Notes: generated by a model from the sequence alone, not told the origin. 42,528 bases of DNA from Clostridium sp. AM22-11AC (GCF_003473545.1 NZ_QUCM01000028.1:1-42528), one strand, 5' to 3'; shown: positions 25,229-35,712, counted from the first letter of the stretch. Translations and numbers: made by a program.

Positions 25229-26749
25229 TTATCTGGTCTTTAAGAACCGGTCGGTATAGTCAGCTAAAGCAGCTTTTAACTTCTCTTCTGTCTCGCCTTC
25301 CAGTTTTCCGGTGGTACGGATACCTTCCATAGCAGCTACGCCCTGTGCGTCACTGTCAAGGAATGTATAAAGTCCTTCTTCATATGCCTGGATATCTTCT
25401 ACTGCAACATCAGTCAGGACACCCTTTACAACGGCATACAGGATAGCAACCTGCTTCTCTACAGGTACAGGTGTACTTCTTCCCTGCTTTAAGACTTCCA
25501 CGATACGTGCACCCTGTGCCAGACGTGCCTTGGTATCTGCATCCAGGTCAGAACCGAACTGTGCGAAGCTCTGTAACTCTCTGTACTGGGAGTATACCAG
25601 TTTCAGGGTTCCGGCAACCTTCTTCATTGCCTTGATCTGTGCGTTACCACCAACTCGTGATACGGAGATACCCGGGTTTACAGCTGGCATGATACCGGAG
25701 TGGAACAGCTCTGTCTCCAGGAAGATCTGTCCGTCGGTAATGGAAATAACGTTGGTAGGGATGTATGCAGATACGTCACCTGCCTGTGTCTCGATGATCG
25801 GAAGGGCTGTAAGGGAACCGCCTCCCTTTTCATCAGAAAGCTTTGCTGCACGCTCCAGTAAACGGGAGTGCAGGTAGAATACGTCACCAGGATAAGCCTC
25901 ACGGCCCGGTGGACGGCGGATCAGAAGGGAAAGTGCACGGTATGCAACCGCATGCTTACTTAAGTCATCATAGATGATCAGTACGTGTTTTCCCTTGTTC
26001 ATAAAGTACTCGCCCATTGCACAGCCTGAGTAAGGTGCAATGTACTGTAATGGGCTTGTCTCAGATGCAGTTGCAGCAACAACGATGGTATAATCCATAG
26101 CGCCGCCTGCCTGCAGTTCAGCTACCAGGCTGGCAACAGTAGAACGTTTCTGTCCGATAGCAACATAAATACAGATAACGTCTTTGCCCTTCTGGTTTAA
26201 AATGGTATCAGTAGCGATGGTGGTCTTACCAGTCTGACGGTCGCCGATGATCAGCTCTCGCTGTCCTCTACCGATTGGGATCATGGAGTCGATTGCCTTG
26301 ATACCAGTCTGTAATGGTTCTTTAACCGGCTGTCTGTCGCAGATGCCGGGTGCCGGTGATTCTACCGGTCTGTATTCGGTTGTCTCAATAGGGCCTGCGC
26401 CATCGATTGGCTGGCCGATCGCATTTACAACACGTCCGATCATTGCCTCGCCTACAGGTACGCTTACTACTTTTCCTGTACGCTTAACAGTCTGTCCTTC
26501 ACTGATCCCCTGATCAGAACCGAACAGAACGACGGAAACGCTGTTTTCTTCCAGGTTCTGAGCCATTCCGAAGGTGCCATCTTCAAACTCCAGCAGCTCT
26601 CCTGACATACAGTTGGTCAGGCCGCTTACTCTGGCAATACCATCACCTACGATCAGAACGGTTCCTGTTTCGCTCTGCTCAATAGCATTCTGGTAATATT
26701 TGATCTGGCTTCGGATGACTTTGGATATCTCTTCCGGTTTTAATTGCAT
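25229..26749 (-). CDS. atpA: ATP synthase F1 alpha subunit
   Basis: A 506-aa non-catalytic subunit. The P-loop is [32 protein letters not shown] is the arginine-finger region. The start at 26749 gives [16 protein letters not shown], the typical alpha N terminus; a GTG three codons upstream at 26758 is too close to the AAAGG. It lies 14 bp after atpH. Confidence 0.97.
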   Translation of the reverse strand: MQLKPEEISKVIRSQIKYYQNAIEQSETGTVLIVGDGIARVSGLTNCMSGELLEFEDGTFGMAQNLEENSVSVVLFGSDQGISEGQTVKRTGKVVSVPVGEAMIGRVVNAIGQPIDGAGPIETTEYRPVESPAPGICDRQPVKEPLQTGIKAIDSMIPIGRGQRELIIGDRQTGKTTIATDTILNQKGKDVICIYVAIGQKRSTVASLVAELQAGGAMDYTIVVAATASETSPLQYIAPYSGCAMGEYFMNKGKHVLIIYDDLSKHAVAYRALSLLIRRPPGREAYPGDVFYLHSRLLERAAKLSDEKGGGSLTALPIIETQAGDVSAYIPTNVISITDGQIFLETELFHSGIMPAVNPGISVSRVGGNAQIKAMKKVAGTLKLVYSQYRELQSFAQFGSDLDADTKARLAQGARIVEVLKQGRSTPVPVEKQVAILYAVVKGVLTDVAVEDIQAYEEGLYTFLDSDAQGVAAMEGIRTTGKLEGETEEKLKAALADYTDRFLKTR

Positions 26750-26763
26750 TCCATTCACATCCT

Positions 26764-27303
26764 TTATACGATGATTTCCGTAACTTTTTTCTTCAGACTT
26801 GACAGACGCTCCTGTACGGTGCCGTCAAGCTGCTTTCCTTCTAACTCCACACGGATACCGCCAAGTACGGTGCTGTCCGTTTTCTGTGTAAGAAGGACGG
26901 TCTTGCCGCTGATTTTTTCCAGTCTTTCTTTTAATGCCTGTGCCTGTGCTTCTGTAAGGGCTACTGCTGTAGTGACCACTGCTTCCGCAATGTTGTGGTC
27001 CTCGTTGTAGCGCGCCTTAAACTGTCTGCAGCTGTCACGGTATTCCCGCAGCATACCGCTTTCGCATAACAGCTTTAAGAAGTTTAACAGATACAGGGAA
27101 AGCTGTCCTTCAAAAGCCTTGTCCAACAGCCCGACACGTTCTGTTTTCGGGATGGACGGCTCAGAAAGCAGGGTCAGGTAATCCGGGTTCTCCTTAAAGA
27201 GAACTGCCACCTGTTCCATCTGCGGAAGGATCTCTTCCGTCAGCTTTTCCTCTGCGGCAAGGTCATAGAGACTGTCCCCGTAGATCTTTGCGGTCTTGGT
27301 CAT
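26764..27303 (-). CDS. atpH: ATP synthase F1 delta subunit
   Basis: A 179-aa OSCP/delta subunit that ties F1 to the peripheral stalk. The N-terminal helical domain ([23 protein letters not shown]) and the C-terminal segment ([21 protein letters not shown]) fit. The ATG overlaps the atpF stop (ATGA). Confidence 0.93.
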   Translation of the reverse strand: MTKTAKIYGDSLYDLAAEEKLTEEILPQMEQVAVLFKENPDYLTLLSEPSIPKTERVGLLDKAFEGQLSLYLLNFLKLLCESGMLREYRDSCRQFKARYNEDHNIAEAVVTTAVALTEAQAQALKERLEKISGKTVLLTQKTDSTVLGGIRVELEGKQLDGTVQERLSSLKKKVTEIIV

Positions 27304-27806
27304 GATGCCTCACCTACATTCTCAATAAACTCGTCGATCAGCTTCTTATGGTCTTCTTCTGAGATCTCGCGTTCAATTACCTTGCCAGCAATATCCATGG
27401 CAATGCCACCGATCTCATTTTTAATGTCATTAACTGCTTTCTTCTTCTCCTGGGCAATATCAGCCTCAGCTTTTGCCTTAATTCCGGCTGCCTGTGTCTG
27501 AGCTTCCTGGATCATGGCTTCACTGCGTGCTGCAGCGTCCTTCTGGGCATTCTGGAGAATGGAATTTGCAGTTTCTTTTGCTTTTGCCATTTCAGCCTCA
27601 TAATCAGCCTTCATGGCATCCGCTTCTTCCTTTGCCTTTTTCGCATCCTGGATCTGAGAGTCTGCTAATGCTCTTCTCTTCTCGATGATCGCGCATACAG
27701 GCTTGAACAAGAACTTCTTGATCAGCCAGCACTGAATGAACAGGTTGCAGATCTGGGCAATGAAAGTCCACGGTATGATCGTTACTAAATCCTGTGTTTC
27801 CCGCAT
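27300..27806 (-). CDS. atpF: ATP synthase F0 b subunit
   Basis: A 168-aa peripheral stalk subunit: one N-terminal membrane helix (IIPWTFIAQICNLFIQCWLI), then a long charged coiled coil rich in Ala, Lys and Glu (KKAKEEADAMKADYEAEM). The C-terminal REISEEDHKKLIDEFIENVGE binds delta. AGGAGGG precedes the ATG. A 96-bp gap with two stem-loops separates it from atpE. Confidence 0.95.
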   Translation of the reverse strand: MRETQDLVTIIPWTFIAQICNLFIQCWLIKKFLFKPVCAIIEKRRALADSQIQDAKKAKEEADAMKADYEAEMAKAKETANSILQNAQKDAAARSEAMIQEAQTQAAGIKAKAEADIAQEKKKAVNDIKNEIGGIAMDIAGKVIEREISEEDHKKLIDEFIENVGEAS

Positions 27807-27835
27807 CTTTCTACCCTCCTGTCTGTGGAAACCGC

Positions 27836-27894
27836 CTTCTGTTTTTCAGAAGTCTTCACATATTATATGCAGACTTTGAAACAGTAAGTGTTTC
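27836..27894 (-). repeat. Two stem-loops between atpE and atpF
   Basis: Reading the mRNA: GAAACA-(CTTAC)-TGTTTC (27878-27894), then CTTCTG-(AAAAA)-CAGAAG (27836-27852). No T-run follows either, so they are not classic terminators. They may protect or process the atpE 3' end. Confidence 0.5.
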
Positions 27895-27902
27895 TGTAAA
27901 AA

Positions 27903-29011
<1,109 letters not shown>

Positions 29012-29033
29012 ATCCGCATTTTCATCTCCTTTC

Positions 29034-29456
29034 TTATAAATTTGGCTTTGCTTTTATTATTCCCAGAATGTTAATAAGCTTAATGCTCAGACTGGGGAAA
29101 AACAGCGGTATAATGCCCGCCGCAGCATTAACAAATGGTAATACCATTGCCAGAACGATCCATAACAACTGGGCCATGGAACGATATCTGTAACTTATTT
29201 TCATACTTTTGTAGGCCTGTTCATCACTCTGTTCCCCGGATGCGATCTTCTGCACCGTAAGTCCCATAATAAAAAAGTTTCCTACAGAAACAGCTGCACC
29301 AATGACACCGCCAAGAACTACCTTGTAATCAAATGGTACTGCATCTGGAAAAAGTTTATGGCAGACTGCAAAAGCAACGATCATAAGGATCGTACCTGCA
29401 CCACTCCAGCATGCGATATGTCCTGTTTCCTTCTTTACTGCCGGTTGGATCTTCAT
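29034..29456 (-). CDS. ATP synthase subunit I-like protein
   Basis: A 140-aa membrane protein with four hydrophobic segments, resembling AtpI, which is thought to help assemble the c ring or carry Mg2+. It lies between atpZ-like and atpB as usual. Start at 29456 has GGGAGG 7 nt upstream; the earlier ATG at 29477 lacks a site. Confidence 0.8.
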   Translation of the reverse strand: MKIQPAVKKETGHIACWSGAGTILMIVAFAVCHKLFPDAVPFDYKVVLGGVIGAAVSVGNFFIMGLTVQKIASGEQSDEQAYKSMKISYRYRSMAQLLWIVLAMVLPFVNAAAGIIPLFFPSLSIKLINILGIIKAKPNL

Positions 29457-29494
29457 ATTTCTACCTCCCTGCTGCACACATATGTGTCTTCAGA

Positions 29495-29761
29495 TCATAC
29501 ATGCCTGTTAAAGGCTTTCTCATGTTCTCTGTTTTTTTTCTTCTTCTGTGTTTTCATAATGGCAAGATATAATTTATATGCCGTCATAAAGGAACCCCCA
29601 AGTCCCATGATAAAACCAGGGATGTAGATCCACCCGCCTATCATAAAACGGCTGTTAAGCCAGCTGCATAAAAAAAGACACAGCAGCAGCGGAGCCGCTA
29701 AGGAGATCCCCATCTGGCTGAGTAGTGAAAGATTTTTCAAAATATACTGCCAGTCTTTCAT
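29495..29761 (-). CDS. AtpZ/AtpI-like small membrane protein
   Basis: An 88-aa protein with two membrane helices (LLSQMGISLAAPLLLCLFLC, IPGFIMGLGGSFMTAYKLYL) and a very basic C-terminal tail (KTQKKKKNREHEK). It matches the AtpZ type found first in ATP synthase operons and implicated in cation transport or assembly. The start at 29761 has GGAAG 8 nt upstream. An upstream reading to 29935 covers the promoter and is rejected. Confidence 0.8.
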   Translation of the reverse strand: MKDWQYILKNLSLLSQMGISLAAPLLLCLFLCSWLNSRFMIGGWIYIPGFIMGLGGSFMTAYKLYLAIMKTQKKKKNREHEKAFNRHV

Positions 29762-29794
29762 GGACCATCTTCCTTTCCTTGTCAATAGTATATC

Positions 29795-29810
29795 AAACAC
29801 CTGGGTGTTT
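29795..29810. promoter_or_regulatory. Palindrome in the ATP synthase leader
   Basis: AAACACC-TG-GGTGTTT is a perfect 7-bp inverted repeat around 2 bp, about 35 bp before the atpZ-like start. It may be an operator; the loop is too small for a good hairpin. Confidence 0.4.
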
Positions 29811-29882
29811 TTTGTTGTTTTTTTATAAATACAATCGTGAAATACCGAAATTATCCCCTTGAATTTTGTACAACTTGAATAG

Positions 29883-29911
29883 ATTATACTCGATATTCTA
29901 TAAATAAGCAA
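29883..29911 (-). promoter_or_regulatory. Promoter of the ATP synthase operon
   Basis: Minus-strand TTGCTT (29906-29911), 17-bp spacer and a perfect TATAAT (29883-29888). The start point would be near 29876, giving a leader of about 115 nt. A TTGCA-N5-TGCAA dyad (29921-29935) lies just upstream. The rest of the 380-bp gap to the DUF969 gene holds AT-rich DNA with no other clear feature. Confidence 0.75.
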
Positions 29912-30144
29912 TGGCATTTTTTGCATTGTTTGCAATTTTTTTTAGACATTCTAACTTTTTTTGTTTGTTTTGTCTTAACAATTCTCTAACGGACGTTACG
30001 TTTTTCACAAACTCTTCGTTTTCTTTTTGACAATTTTTCCCAATATCCGCTCTATCCCCGATTTCCAGGCCTTTCTCCTTGCCCGCAGATTATAATTATG
30101 TTACAATTCTCCATACTATATTTTAACTAGGAGGGTTTTTATTT

Positions 30145-30837
30145 ATGGAAATCATCAAATTAATTGGTGTACTTATAGTCGTGATCGGCTTTATCCTTAA
30201 ATTAGATACTCTGGCTGTAGTCGTTGTGGCAGGTCTTGCCACCGGACTGGTTGCAGGCATGAGTCCTATGGATATCCTGAACACACTGGGCACCGCATTT
30301 ATCACCAACCGTACTGCCACCCTTTTCATCCTTACACTGCCGGTGATCGGACTGTGTGAGCGAAATGGCTTAAAAGATAAGGCAGTGGACTTTATCCGTT
30401 CTTTAAAGAACATGACCACAGGAAAGCTGATCGCCATCTGGCAGGTGATCCGTACCTTTGCCTCTGCTTTCTCCCTGCGTATCGGCGGCCATCCTCAGTT
30501 TATCCGCCCGCTGATCAATCCTATGGCCCAGGCGGCAGCAGTTGTACAGTATAAGGAACTGGATGAGAAATCCGAAGACCAGATCAAGGGAATGTGCGCC
30601 GGAAGCGAAAACTATGGCAACTTCTTTGCACAGAACTGTTTCATGGGATCTTCCGGAACACTTCTGATCGTATCCACCTTAAGCGAACAGGGCTATCCTG
30701 TAGACGCACTCCAGATCGCAGGCCAGTCTGTTCCGATCGCCGTGATTTCTGCTGTAGTAGGCGTGATCTACGCCCTGATCTTTGACCAGATCTTAAAACG
30801 CCGTCTGGCATCCAAAGCTGCAAAGGAGGATAAATAA
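30145..30837 (+). CDS. DUF969 family membrane protein
   Basis: A 230-aa membrane protein with about six helices, of the DUF969 family. It is typically found with DUF979 and a pyroglutamyl peptidase, as here. A conserved polar stretch (FSLRIGGHPQFIRPLINPMAQ, followed by the SENYGNFFAQNCFMGSSGT region) suggests a transporter-like core. It may carry short peptides or pyroglutamate; this is inference. AGGAGGG lies 9 nt before the ATG. TTGACA at 30028-30033 has no good partner, so the promoter is not settled. Confidence 0.85.
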   Translation: MEIIKLIGVLIVVIGFILKLDTLAVVVVAGLATGLVAGMSPMDILNTLGTAFITNRTATLFILTLPVIGLCERNGLKDKAVDFIRSLKNMTTGKLIAIWQVIRTFASAFSLRIGGHPQFIRPLINPMAQAAAVVQYKELDEKSEDQIKGMCAGSENYGNFFAQNCFMGSSGTLLIVSTLSEQGYPVDALQIAGQSVPIAVISAVVGVIYALIFDQILKRRLASKAAKEDK

Positions 30838-30838
30838 T

Positions 30839-31771
30839 ATGACCTGGAACATAAGCACCATTGTTGCGGAAGTTTTCTACTGCATCATCGGACTTATCTT
30901 TATCGCAACGGGTATGAAGGCTTTAAAAGATGAAAGCTGTGCTCACAGAACTACAACTGCTCTTTTCTGGTTCATCCTTGCATTTACCTTTATTGCAGGA
31001 CCTTATCTTCCAAAATGGATCACAGGTCTGTGCGTTGTATTTTTAGCCATCCTTACTGCATTTAAACGTGTAGCCCCAAGCAAAAGCGATATGCCAAAAG
31101 AGGCAGAAACCCGTGCTGCTGCTGACAGACTGGGCTACAGCGTATTTATCCCACCGCTGGTACTGGCTGTCAGCGCTGTTTTAGTTGCTACTTTCTTAAA
31201 GGTACTTGGTGCCAATAATGCTATCGGTATCTCCGGCTCCATCGCCCTGGTCACTGCTTTTATCTTTTTCAGGCCAAAGGCTGTTTATGCGGTAAAAGAC
31301 TGTACCCGTCTTACTGACAATGTAGGTGTTACCGGTATCCTTCCTCAGGTTTTAGCAGCACTTGGCTCTGTATTTACAGCTGCCGGTGTTGGCGATGTGA
31401 TCGCAGGGGGCGTAAGTGCCATTATCCCGGCCGGAAATCTGTTTGCAGCTACTGCCGTTTACTGTATCGCAATGGCTTTATTTACCATGATCATGGGTAA
31501 TGGTTTTGCCGCTTTCTCTGTTATCACTGTAGGTATCGGTATCCCATTCCTCATCGCACAGGGCGCTGACCCGGTGGTTGTAGGGGCTCTCGGCCTGACT
31601 GCTGGCTACTGCGGTACTTTAATGACTCCTATGGCAGCTAACTTTAACATTCTGCCTGCAGCTCTTCTTGAAACAAAGAACAAATACATTGTTATCTTAA
31701 GCCAGCTGCCGGTTGCACTGGTAATGCTCGCTGTTCACATTGTATTAATGTATACTCTGGCATTTCGTTAA
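30839..31771 (+). CDS. DUF979 family membrane protein
   Basis: A 310-aa integral membrane protein with about nine hydrophobic segments. It resembles DUF979, which pairs with DUF969. A GNGFAAFSVITVGIGIPFLI and TAGYCGTLMTPMAANFNI pattern in the C-terminal half resembles polar loops of ion or organic acid carriers. It begins 1 bp after the DUF969 stop, with AAGGAGG in that gene's last codons. Both may form one carrier. Confidence 0.85.
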   Translation: MTWNISTIVAEVFYCIIGLIFIATGMKALKDESCAHRTTTALFWFILAFTFIAGPYLPKWITGLCVVFLAILTAFKRVAPSKSDMPKEAETRAAADRLGYSVFIPPLVLAVSAVLVATFLKVLGANNAIGISGSIALVTAFIFFRPKAVYAVKDCTRLTDNVGVTGILPQVLAALGSVFTAAGVGDVIAGGVSAIIPAGNLFAATAVYCIAMALFTMIMGNGFAAFSVITVGIGIPFLIAQGADPVVVGALGLTAGYCGTLMTPMAANFNILPAALLETKNKYIVILSQLPVALVMLAVHIVLMYTLAFR

Positions 31772-31825
31772 AATATTGTTCTTTTTTGTATACAATGCAT
31801 AAACTATATCTAATATTTAACGAAG

Positions 31826-31895
31826 TTTACCGGGTAAATCTCAAAATATTTTGGGATATTTTGGGAAATAATTTTCAACAATTTTTCAGAAAGGA
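31826..31895 (+). promoter_or_regulatory. Repeats and possible CodY-like sites before pcp
   Basis: The 133-bp gap holds a 13-bp palindrome (TTTACC-G-GGTAAA, 31826-31838), a perfect tandem 10-mer (ATATTTTGGG twice, 31846-31865) and two AT-rich 15-mers at 31870-31884 and 31881-31895 that match the CodY consensus at 12 and 11 of 15 positions. CodY binding is only suggested. Confidence 0.3.
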
Positions 31896-31904
31896 TGATA
31901 TACT

Positions 31905-32546
31905 ATGAAACTTCTTCTCACTGCATTTGATCCATTTGGCGGAGAGCCTGTCAACCCTGCTTTAGAGGCTGTAAAACTGGTTTCCGATACCGTTGGATCT
32001 GTCCAGGTAGTAAAACTGGAAGTACCTACTGTTTTCGGCAAATCCATTGATAAAGTAGCAAAAGCTATTGAGGCAGAAAGACCGGACGCTGTTCTCTGTA
32101 TAGGACAGGCCGGAGGCCGCTTTGACCTGACACCGGAGCGTGTTGCCATCAACTTAGATGACGCCCGCATCAAAGACAACGAAGGCAATCAGCCTATTGA
32201 TGTGACGATCTTTGAAGACGGTGCTCCTGCTTATTTTGCTACTCTTCCAATTAAGGCTATGGTACAGAATATGCGAAATGCCGGACTTCCTGCCAGCGTT
32301 TCCAACACTGCAGGAACCTTTGTATGCAACCACCTGATGTATGGTGTTCTCTACACTCTGGCTAAGAACTATCCGGGAGTCCGTGGCGGCTTCATGCACG
32401 TTCCATTTATCCCAAGCCAGGTCGTAAACCGCCCGGCTGCACCATCCATGAATTTACAGGATATTGCAAGAGGTATTGAGGCTGCCATCGCTGCTATTGG
32501 TGAAAATGAGAGCGATATTGTAGCTGCTGAGGGTGCTACACACTAA
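31905..32546 (+). CDS. pcp: Pyroglutamyl-peptidase I
   Basis: A 213-aa cytoplasmic cysteine peptidase that removes N-terminal pyroglutamate from peptides. The catalytic triad fits: Glu79 ([13 protein letters not shown]), Cys141 ([15 protein letters not shown]) and His165 (FMHVPFIP). Length is the usual 210-220. AAGGA precedes the ATG. With DUF969 and DUF979 it forms the common three-gene cluster, probably uptake and release of pyroglutamyl peptides. Confidence 0.95.
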   Translation: MKLLLTAFDPFGGEPVNPALEAVKLVSDTVGSVQVVKLEVPTVFGKSIDKVAKAIEAERPDAVLCIGQAGGRFDLTPERVAINLDDARIKDNEGNQPIDVTIFEDGAPAYFATLPIKAMVQNMRNAGLPASVSNTAGTFVCNHLMYGVLYTLAKNYPGVRGGFMHVPFIPSQVVNRPAAPSMNLQDIARGIEAAIAAIGENESDIVAAEGATH

Positions 32547-32556
32547 GCAAAGCAAC

Positions 32557-32597
32557 AAAAAGCTCCCCGCCCAAAATCATTGGGTTGGGAGCTTTTT
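32557..32597. terminator. Bidirectional terminator between pcp and larE
   Basis: AGCTCCC pairs with GGGAGCT and an inner CCAA with TTGG. Runs of A and T flank both sides, so it ends both the pcp unit (plus) and the importer-lar unit (minus). Confidence 0.88.
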
Positions 32598-32665
32598 ACT
32601 ATTCTTCTACTGTTCATGCATTCATATGACCATATGCAGCCGACATGCCTGCTTGTCCGCTTCTG

Positions 32666-33505
32666 TTATTTATCCAGGCCAACATCCATACTACCGGAAC
32701 GGAAGCCTTCCAGATCCATGGTAATATAAACAAAACCAAGATTCTTTAATGTCTTTACAATCTCATCTCCATGCTCTAACAGTTTTCCAAATGAAGTCTT
32801 ATCTGCTTCAATACGCACTACATTTCCATGAAGACGCAGGCGCACATTTCCGCCTAACAGCTCTCTTAAATAACCTTCGCCTACTTCGATCTGCTTCATT
32901 ACATCATAGTCGATGGGAGTGTTATACGGCAGTCTGGTTGCCATACATGGGGTTGAAGGGCGGGATGCTACGGAAATGCCCCACTCTTTTGCCATGGCCT
33001 TTACCTCTGCCTTGGTAATGTGCAGTTCTGCCAATGGACTGACGATTTCCAGCTCTTTTAATGCCTGGATGCCCGGGCGGTATACATGGTGGTCATCTTC
33101 ATTGGTTCCATCCATAACAGTCTCTGCACCAAGGCTTTTTGCCATTTCCTTTAAATTTACAAACAGATGCTTTTTGCACAGATAACACCGGTTCAACGGG
33201 TTCATTCGGATGGCTTCCTGTTCCAGTTCATTTACATGGATCACTTTGTGGACACCGCCCAGTTCTGCTGCCACGCGGTTTGCAATCTCCAGATCACAGG
33301 ATGGATGCAGTCGGCTGTCAAAGGTAACTGCATAAACCTTGCTGCCATCCTTCGTAGCTGCCTTTACTGCTGCCTTTAAGATCAGGCTGCTGTCCACACC
33401 GCCGGAAAAAGCCACGCAAAGGTCTTTGCCGCCAGCTGTGTACTTTCCCATCAGTGCTTCTAACTGTTCCAGTCTTTCTTTTACTGAATAATTCTGTCCT
33501 TCCAT
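32666..33505 (-). CDS. larE: Sulfur transferase LarE for the nickel-pincer cofactor
   Basis: A 279-aa PP-loop enzyme that converts the pyridinium biscarboxylate mononucleotide to the dithiocarboxylate form of the cofactor. The PP-loop is FSGGVDSS (residues 33-40); PSTPCMATRLPY holds the sulfur Cys187. Two more Cys, 107 and 110 in RCYLCKK, complete a three-Cys set. LarE proteins with this set are known to carry a [4Fe-4S] cluster and to use it for sulfur transfer, unlike the sacrificial single-Cys form of Lactiplantibacillus. A 144-bp gap without features lies between larC and larE. AAAGGAG precedes the ATG. Confidence 0.93.
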   Translation of the reverse strand: MEGQNYSVKERLEQLEALMGKYTAGGKDLCVAFSGGVDSSLILKAAVKAATKDGSKVYAVTFDSRLHPSCDLEIANRVAAELGGVHKVIHVNELEQEAIRMNPLNRCYLCKKHLFVNLKEMAKSLGAETVMDGTNEDDHHVYRPGIQALKELEIVSPLAELHITKAEVKAMAKEWGISVASRPSTPCMATRLPYNTPIDYDVMKQIEVGEGYLRELLGGNVRLRLHGNVVRIEADKTSFGKLLEHGDEIVKTLKNLGFVYITMDLEGFRSGSMDVGLDK

Positions 33506-33649
33506 CGTTCCGGTCTCCTTTACTGTATGTCTTGTAATGAATGTTTGTCTTCCCCGGTTATCTGTTTTTGCTGCGCCCCTGTTTGTATCTCCTGTTAGCA
33601 GTTTTCATTTGCATGTAGCGTTTTCATCTGATACTGTTGGTTGATAACT

Positions 33650-34966
33650 TTATAACTGCTCTTTCGCCGCTTTTGCTGCTGCCTGGTAAACCGTGTTAAA
33701 ATCAGCCTTTTCCTGTTTATCACATAATGCAGAAACACTGTCATATTCCGGATAGCAGTAATTCTTTCCCTTATAGCTGCAAACCTTTACATCCGCTGTT
33801 CCATAGGCTGTTTCCACCTGGATCTTTCTGCGGTCTAAGGCAGTGCGCTCTGCCGGGAAACGACGAATGCCAATGGATGTGGTATGGGTAAAGATAATGT
33901 CTTCCATAACCTCACGGTTGCTTTCACGGCATAATACAGAAAGCATATAAGCCGGGCGGTTCTTCTTCATATAGATTGGTGTATACCATACGTCATTTGC
34001 TCCGGCCTTTAACAGCAGGTTCATGGTATATCCCAGTGCTTCTCCTATGCAGTCATCTAAATTGGTCTCTAACAGCTCTAAGCCGTCTGTTTTTTCTTCT
34101 TCCTCTTCCTCAATGAGCATGGCACGAAGGATGTTTGCATGGTCAAAATCCTTATTTCCGGCACCAATACCGATCTTTACGATGCGATAGTTCTTTGGCA
34201 TGGAAGCACCGGTGCTCAGTGCTGCTGCGATCGCCGCGCCGGTAGGTGTGACCATTTCTCCCGGTGTTTCTGTAAAGCGCAGCTTCAGGCCATATGCCTG
34301 TGCAATATTCGCTGTAGCCGGTACAGGAACTGGCAAGGTGCCATGCTGGCATCTTACATAGCCCTGACCTTCTGCAAGTGGGGAAACAATGACTTTCTCA
34401 ATGCCTAAGTTATCCAGGCAGACTGCAGTACTGATAATATCAACGATAGAGTCGATGGCGCCTACTTCATGGAAATGTACCTGATCAATTGGAAGGCCAT
34501 GTGCCTTTGACTCAGCCTCTGCCACAATTTCAAAAATACGTCTTGCCAGCTGTTTTACTTTATCGGAAGACTGCAGGCGGTCAATAATGGTGTAAATGTC
34601 GTAGAGGTTGCGGTGGGTGTGTGGGTGCATGTGATCGTGGGTATGGCCGTGGTCATGAGTATGCTCGTGATCGTGGTCATGATCTCCATGATCGTGGTCA
34701 TGATCTCCATGATCGTGAGTATGCTCGTGATCATGGTCATGGCAATGCTCATGTACATGCTCTTCATATTCCAGATGCACATCAAAATCATATGCCTTGA
34801 TGCCGCATTTCTCCGTCGTTCCAAAATGCAGATGATAGCCGTCTACTCCCAGACTTGCCAGTGCATCTTCCAGTACCTTTCTGTCTGCTCCCAGATCAAG
34901 AAGCGCTCCTACGGTCATATCACCGCTTATTCCTGAATTACACTCCAGATATAATGTTTTTTTCAT
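33650..34966 (-). CDS. larC: LarC, nickel insertase of the pincer cofactor
   Basis: A 438-aa protein that inserts nickel into the pincer cofactor with CTP hydrolysis. The N terminus (LYLECNSGISGDMTVGALLDLG) and VHFHEVGAIDSIVDI, TPTGAAIAAAL, LETNLDDCIGEALGY are typical. Residues 70-118 are a very His-rich insert (about 24 His in 49 residues, mixed with Asp), likely a nickel store or chaperone. In some lactobacilli LarC needs a programmed frameshift (larC1/larC2); here it is one continuous frame. The ATG overlaps the larB stop (TAATG). Confidence 0.94.
   Translation of the reverse strand: MKKTLYLECNSGISGDMTVGALLDLGADRKVLEDALASLGVDGYHLHFGTTEKCGIKAYDFDVHLEYEEHVHEHCHDHDHEHTHDHGDHDHDHGDHDHDHEHTHDHGHTHDHMHPHTHRNLYDIYTIIDRLQSSDKVKQLARRIFEIVAEAESKAHGLPIDQVHFHEVGAIDSIVDIISTAVCLDNLGIEKVIVSPLAEGQGYVRCQHGTLPVPVPATANIAQAYGLKLRFTETPGEMVTPTGAAIAAALSTGASMPKNYRIVKIGIGAGNKDFDHANILRAMLIEEEEEEKTDGLELLETNLDDCIGEALGYTMNLLLKAGANDVWYTPIYMKKNRPAYMLSVLCRESNREVMEDIIFTHTTSIGIRRFPAERTALDRRKIQVETAYGTADVKVCSYKGKNYCYPEYDSVSALCDKQEKADFNTVYQAAAKAAKEQL
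34669..34710 (-). repeat. 21-bp tandem repeat encoding the His-rich LarC segment
   Basis: Two perfect 21-bp copies at 34669-34689 and 34690-34710 encode His/Asp/Gly repeats. More degenerate copies flank them to about 34760. The tract could slip and change length between strains. Confidence 0.75.
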
Positions 34967-35712
34967 TATTTCTTCACCGCCATTCTGTTTATTTGTGTTG
35001 CAATATATCCGGCTCCATAGCCGTTATCAATATTTACTACCGAAATTCCATTTGCGCAGGAATTGATCATGGTCAGAAGAGCCGACAGACCATGGAAACT
35101 GGCTCCATATCCTACAGATGTAGGTACTGCGATCACCGGTGCGTCTGCCAGACCTGCGATCACCGTTCCAAGAGCCCCTTCCATTCCTGCTACCGCAATA
35201 ATGCAGTTTGCCTTGCAAATACGCTCTCTCTGGCTTAACAGCCTGTGGATCCCAGCAACTCCCACATCATAGATGCGGTCTACCTTTGTTCCGAAATACT
35301 CCGCTGTCTGGGCTGCCTCCTCTGCCACCGGGATATCTGCTGTGCCGCCGGTACATACTGCCACACAGCCTACAAGCTCCTTATCCGGCTTTTCCACCTT
35401 TACAATGCGGGAAATAGGATCATAGACTGCTGCCGGTACCAGAGAACGGATCAGCTCATACTGGGCCTGACTGGCTCTGGTTCCAAGAACTTCCCCGTCT
35501 CTTTCATAAAATTTCAGGAATATCTCTTTTAAGTACGGATCCGGTTTTCCCTGGCAGAAAATAGTTTCGCCAAAACCGGAACGCAGTTTCCTGTGATGGT
35601 CCAGCTTTGCATAGCCCAGATCCTCATAAGGCAGATCTTTAAGCTTCGCCTCTGCCTCTGCAATATCCAGCTGGCCCGCTTTTACCTGTTCCAGCATCTT
35701 ATGCACATCCAT
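34966..35712 (-). CDS. larB: LarB, carboxylase/hydrolase of the pincer cofactor
   Basis: A 248-aa PurE-like enzyme that carboxylates nicotinic acid adenine dinucleotide and splits it to start the pincer cofactor. The C-terminal core reads ADIPVAEEAAQTAE, AGMEGALGTVIAGL, and VPTSVGYGASFHGLSALLTM. The N-terminal part carries DHHRKLRSGFGETIFCQGK. It starts the three-gene lar set. AAAGGAGG lies 10 nt before the ATG. Confidence 0.94.
   Translation of the reverse strand: MDVHKMLEQVKAGQLDIAEAEAKLKDLPYEDLGYAKLDHHRKLRSGFGETIFCQGKPDPYLKEIFLKFYERDGEVLGTRASQAQYELIRSLVPAAVYDPISRIVKVEKPDKELVGCVAVCTGGTADIPVAEEAAQTAEYFGTKVDRIYDVGVAGIHRLLSQRERICKANCIIAVAGMEGALGTVIAGLADAPVIAVPTSVGYGASFHGLSALLTMINSCANGISVVNIDNGYGAGYIATQINRMAVKK

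Noticed and set aside
30028..30056. Promoter for the DUF969 gene based on TTGACA at 30028
   Set aside because: The -35 is perfect, but nothing resembling a -10 lies 16-18 bp downstream.
34669..34710. CRISPR or satellite array
   Set aside because: The tandem copies are in frame within larC and encode its His-rich segment.
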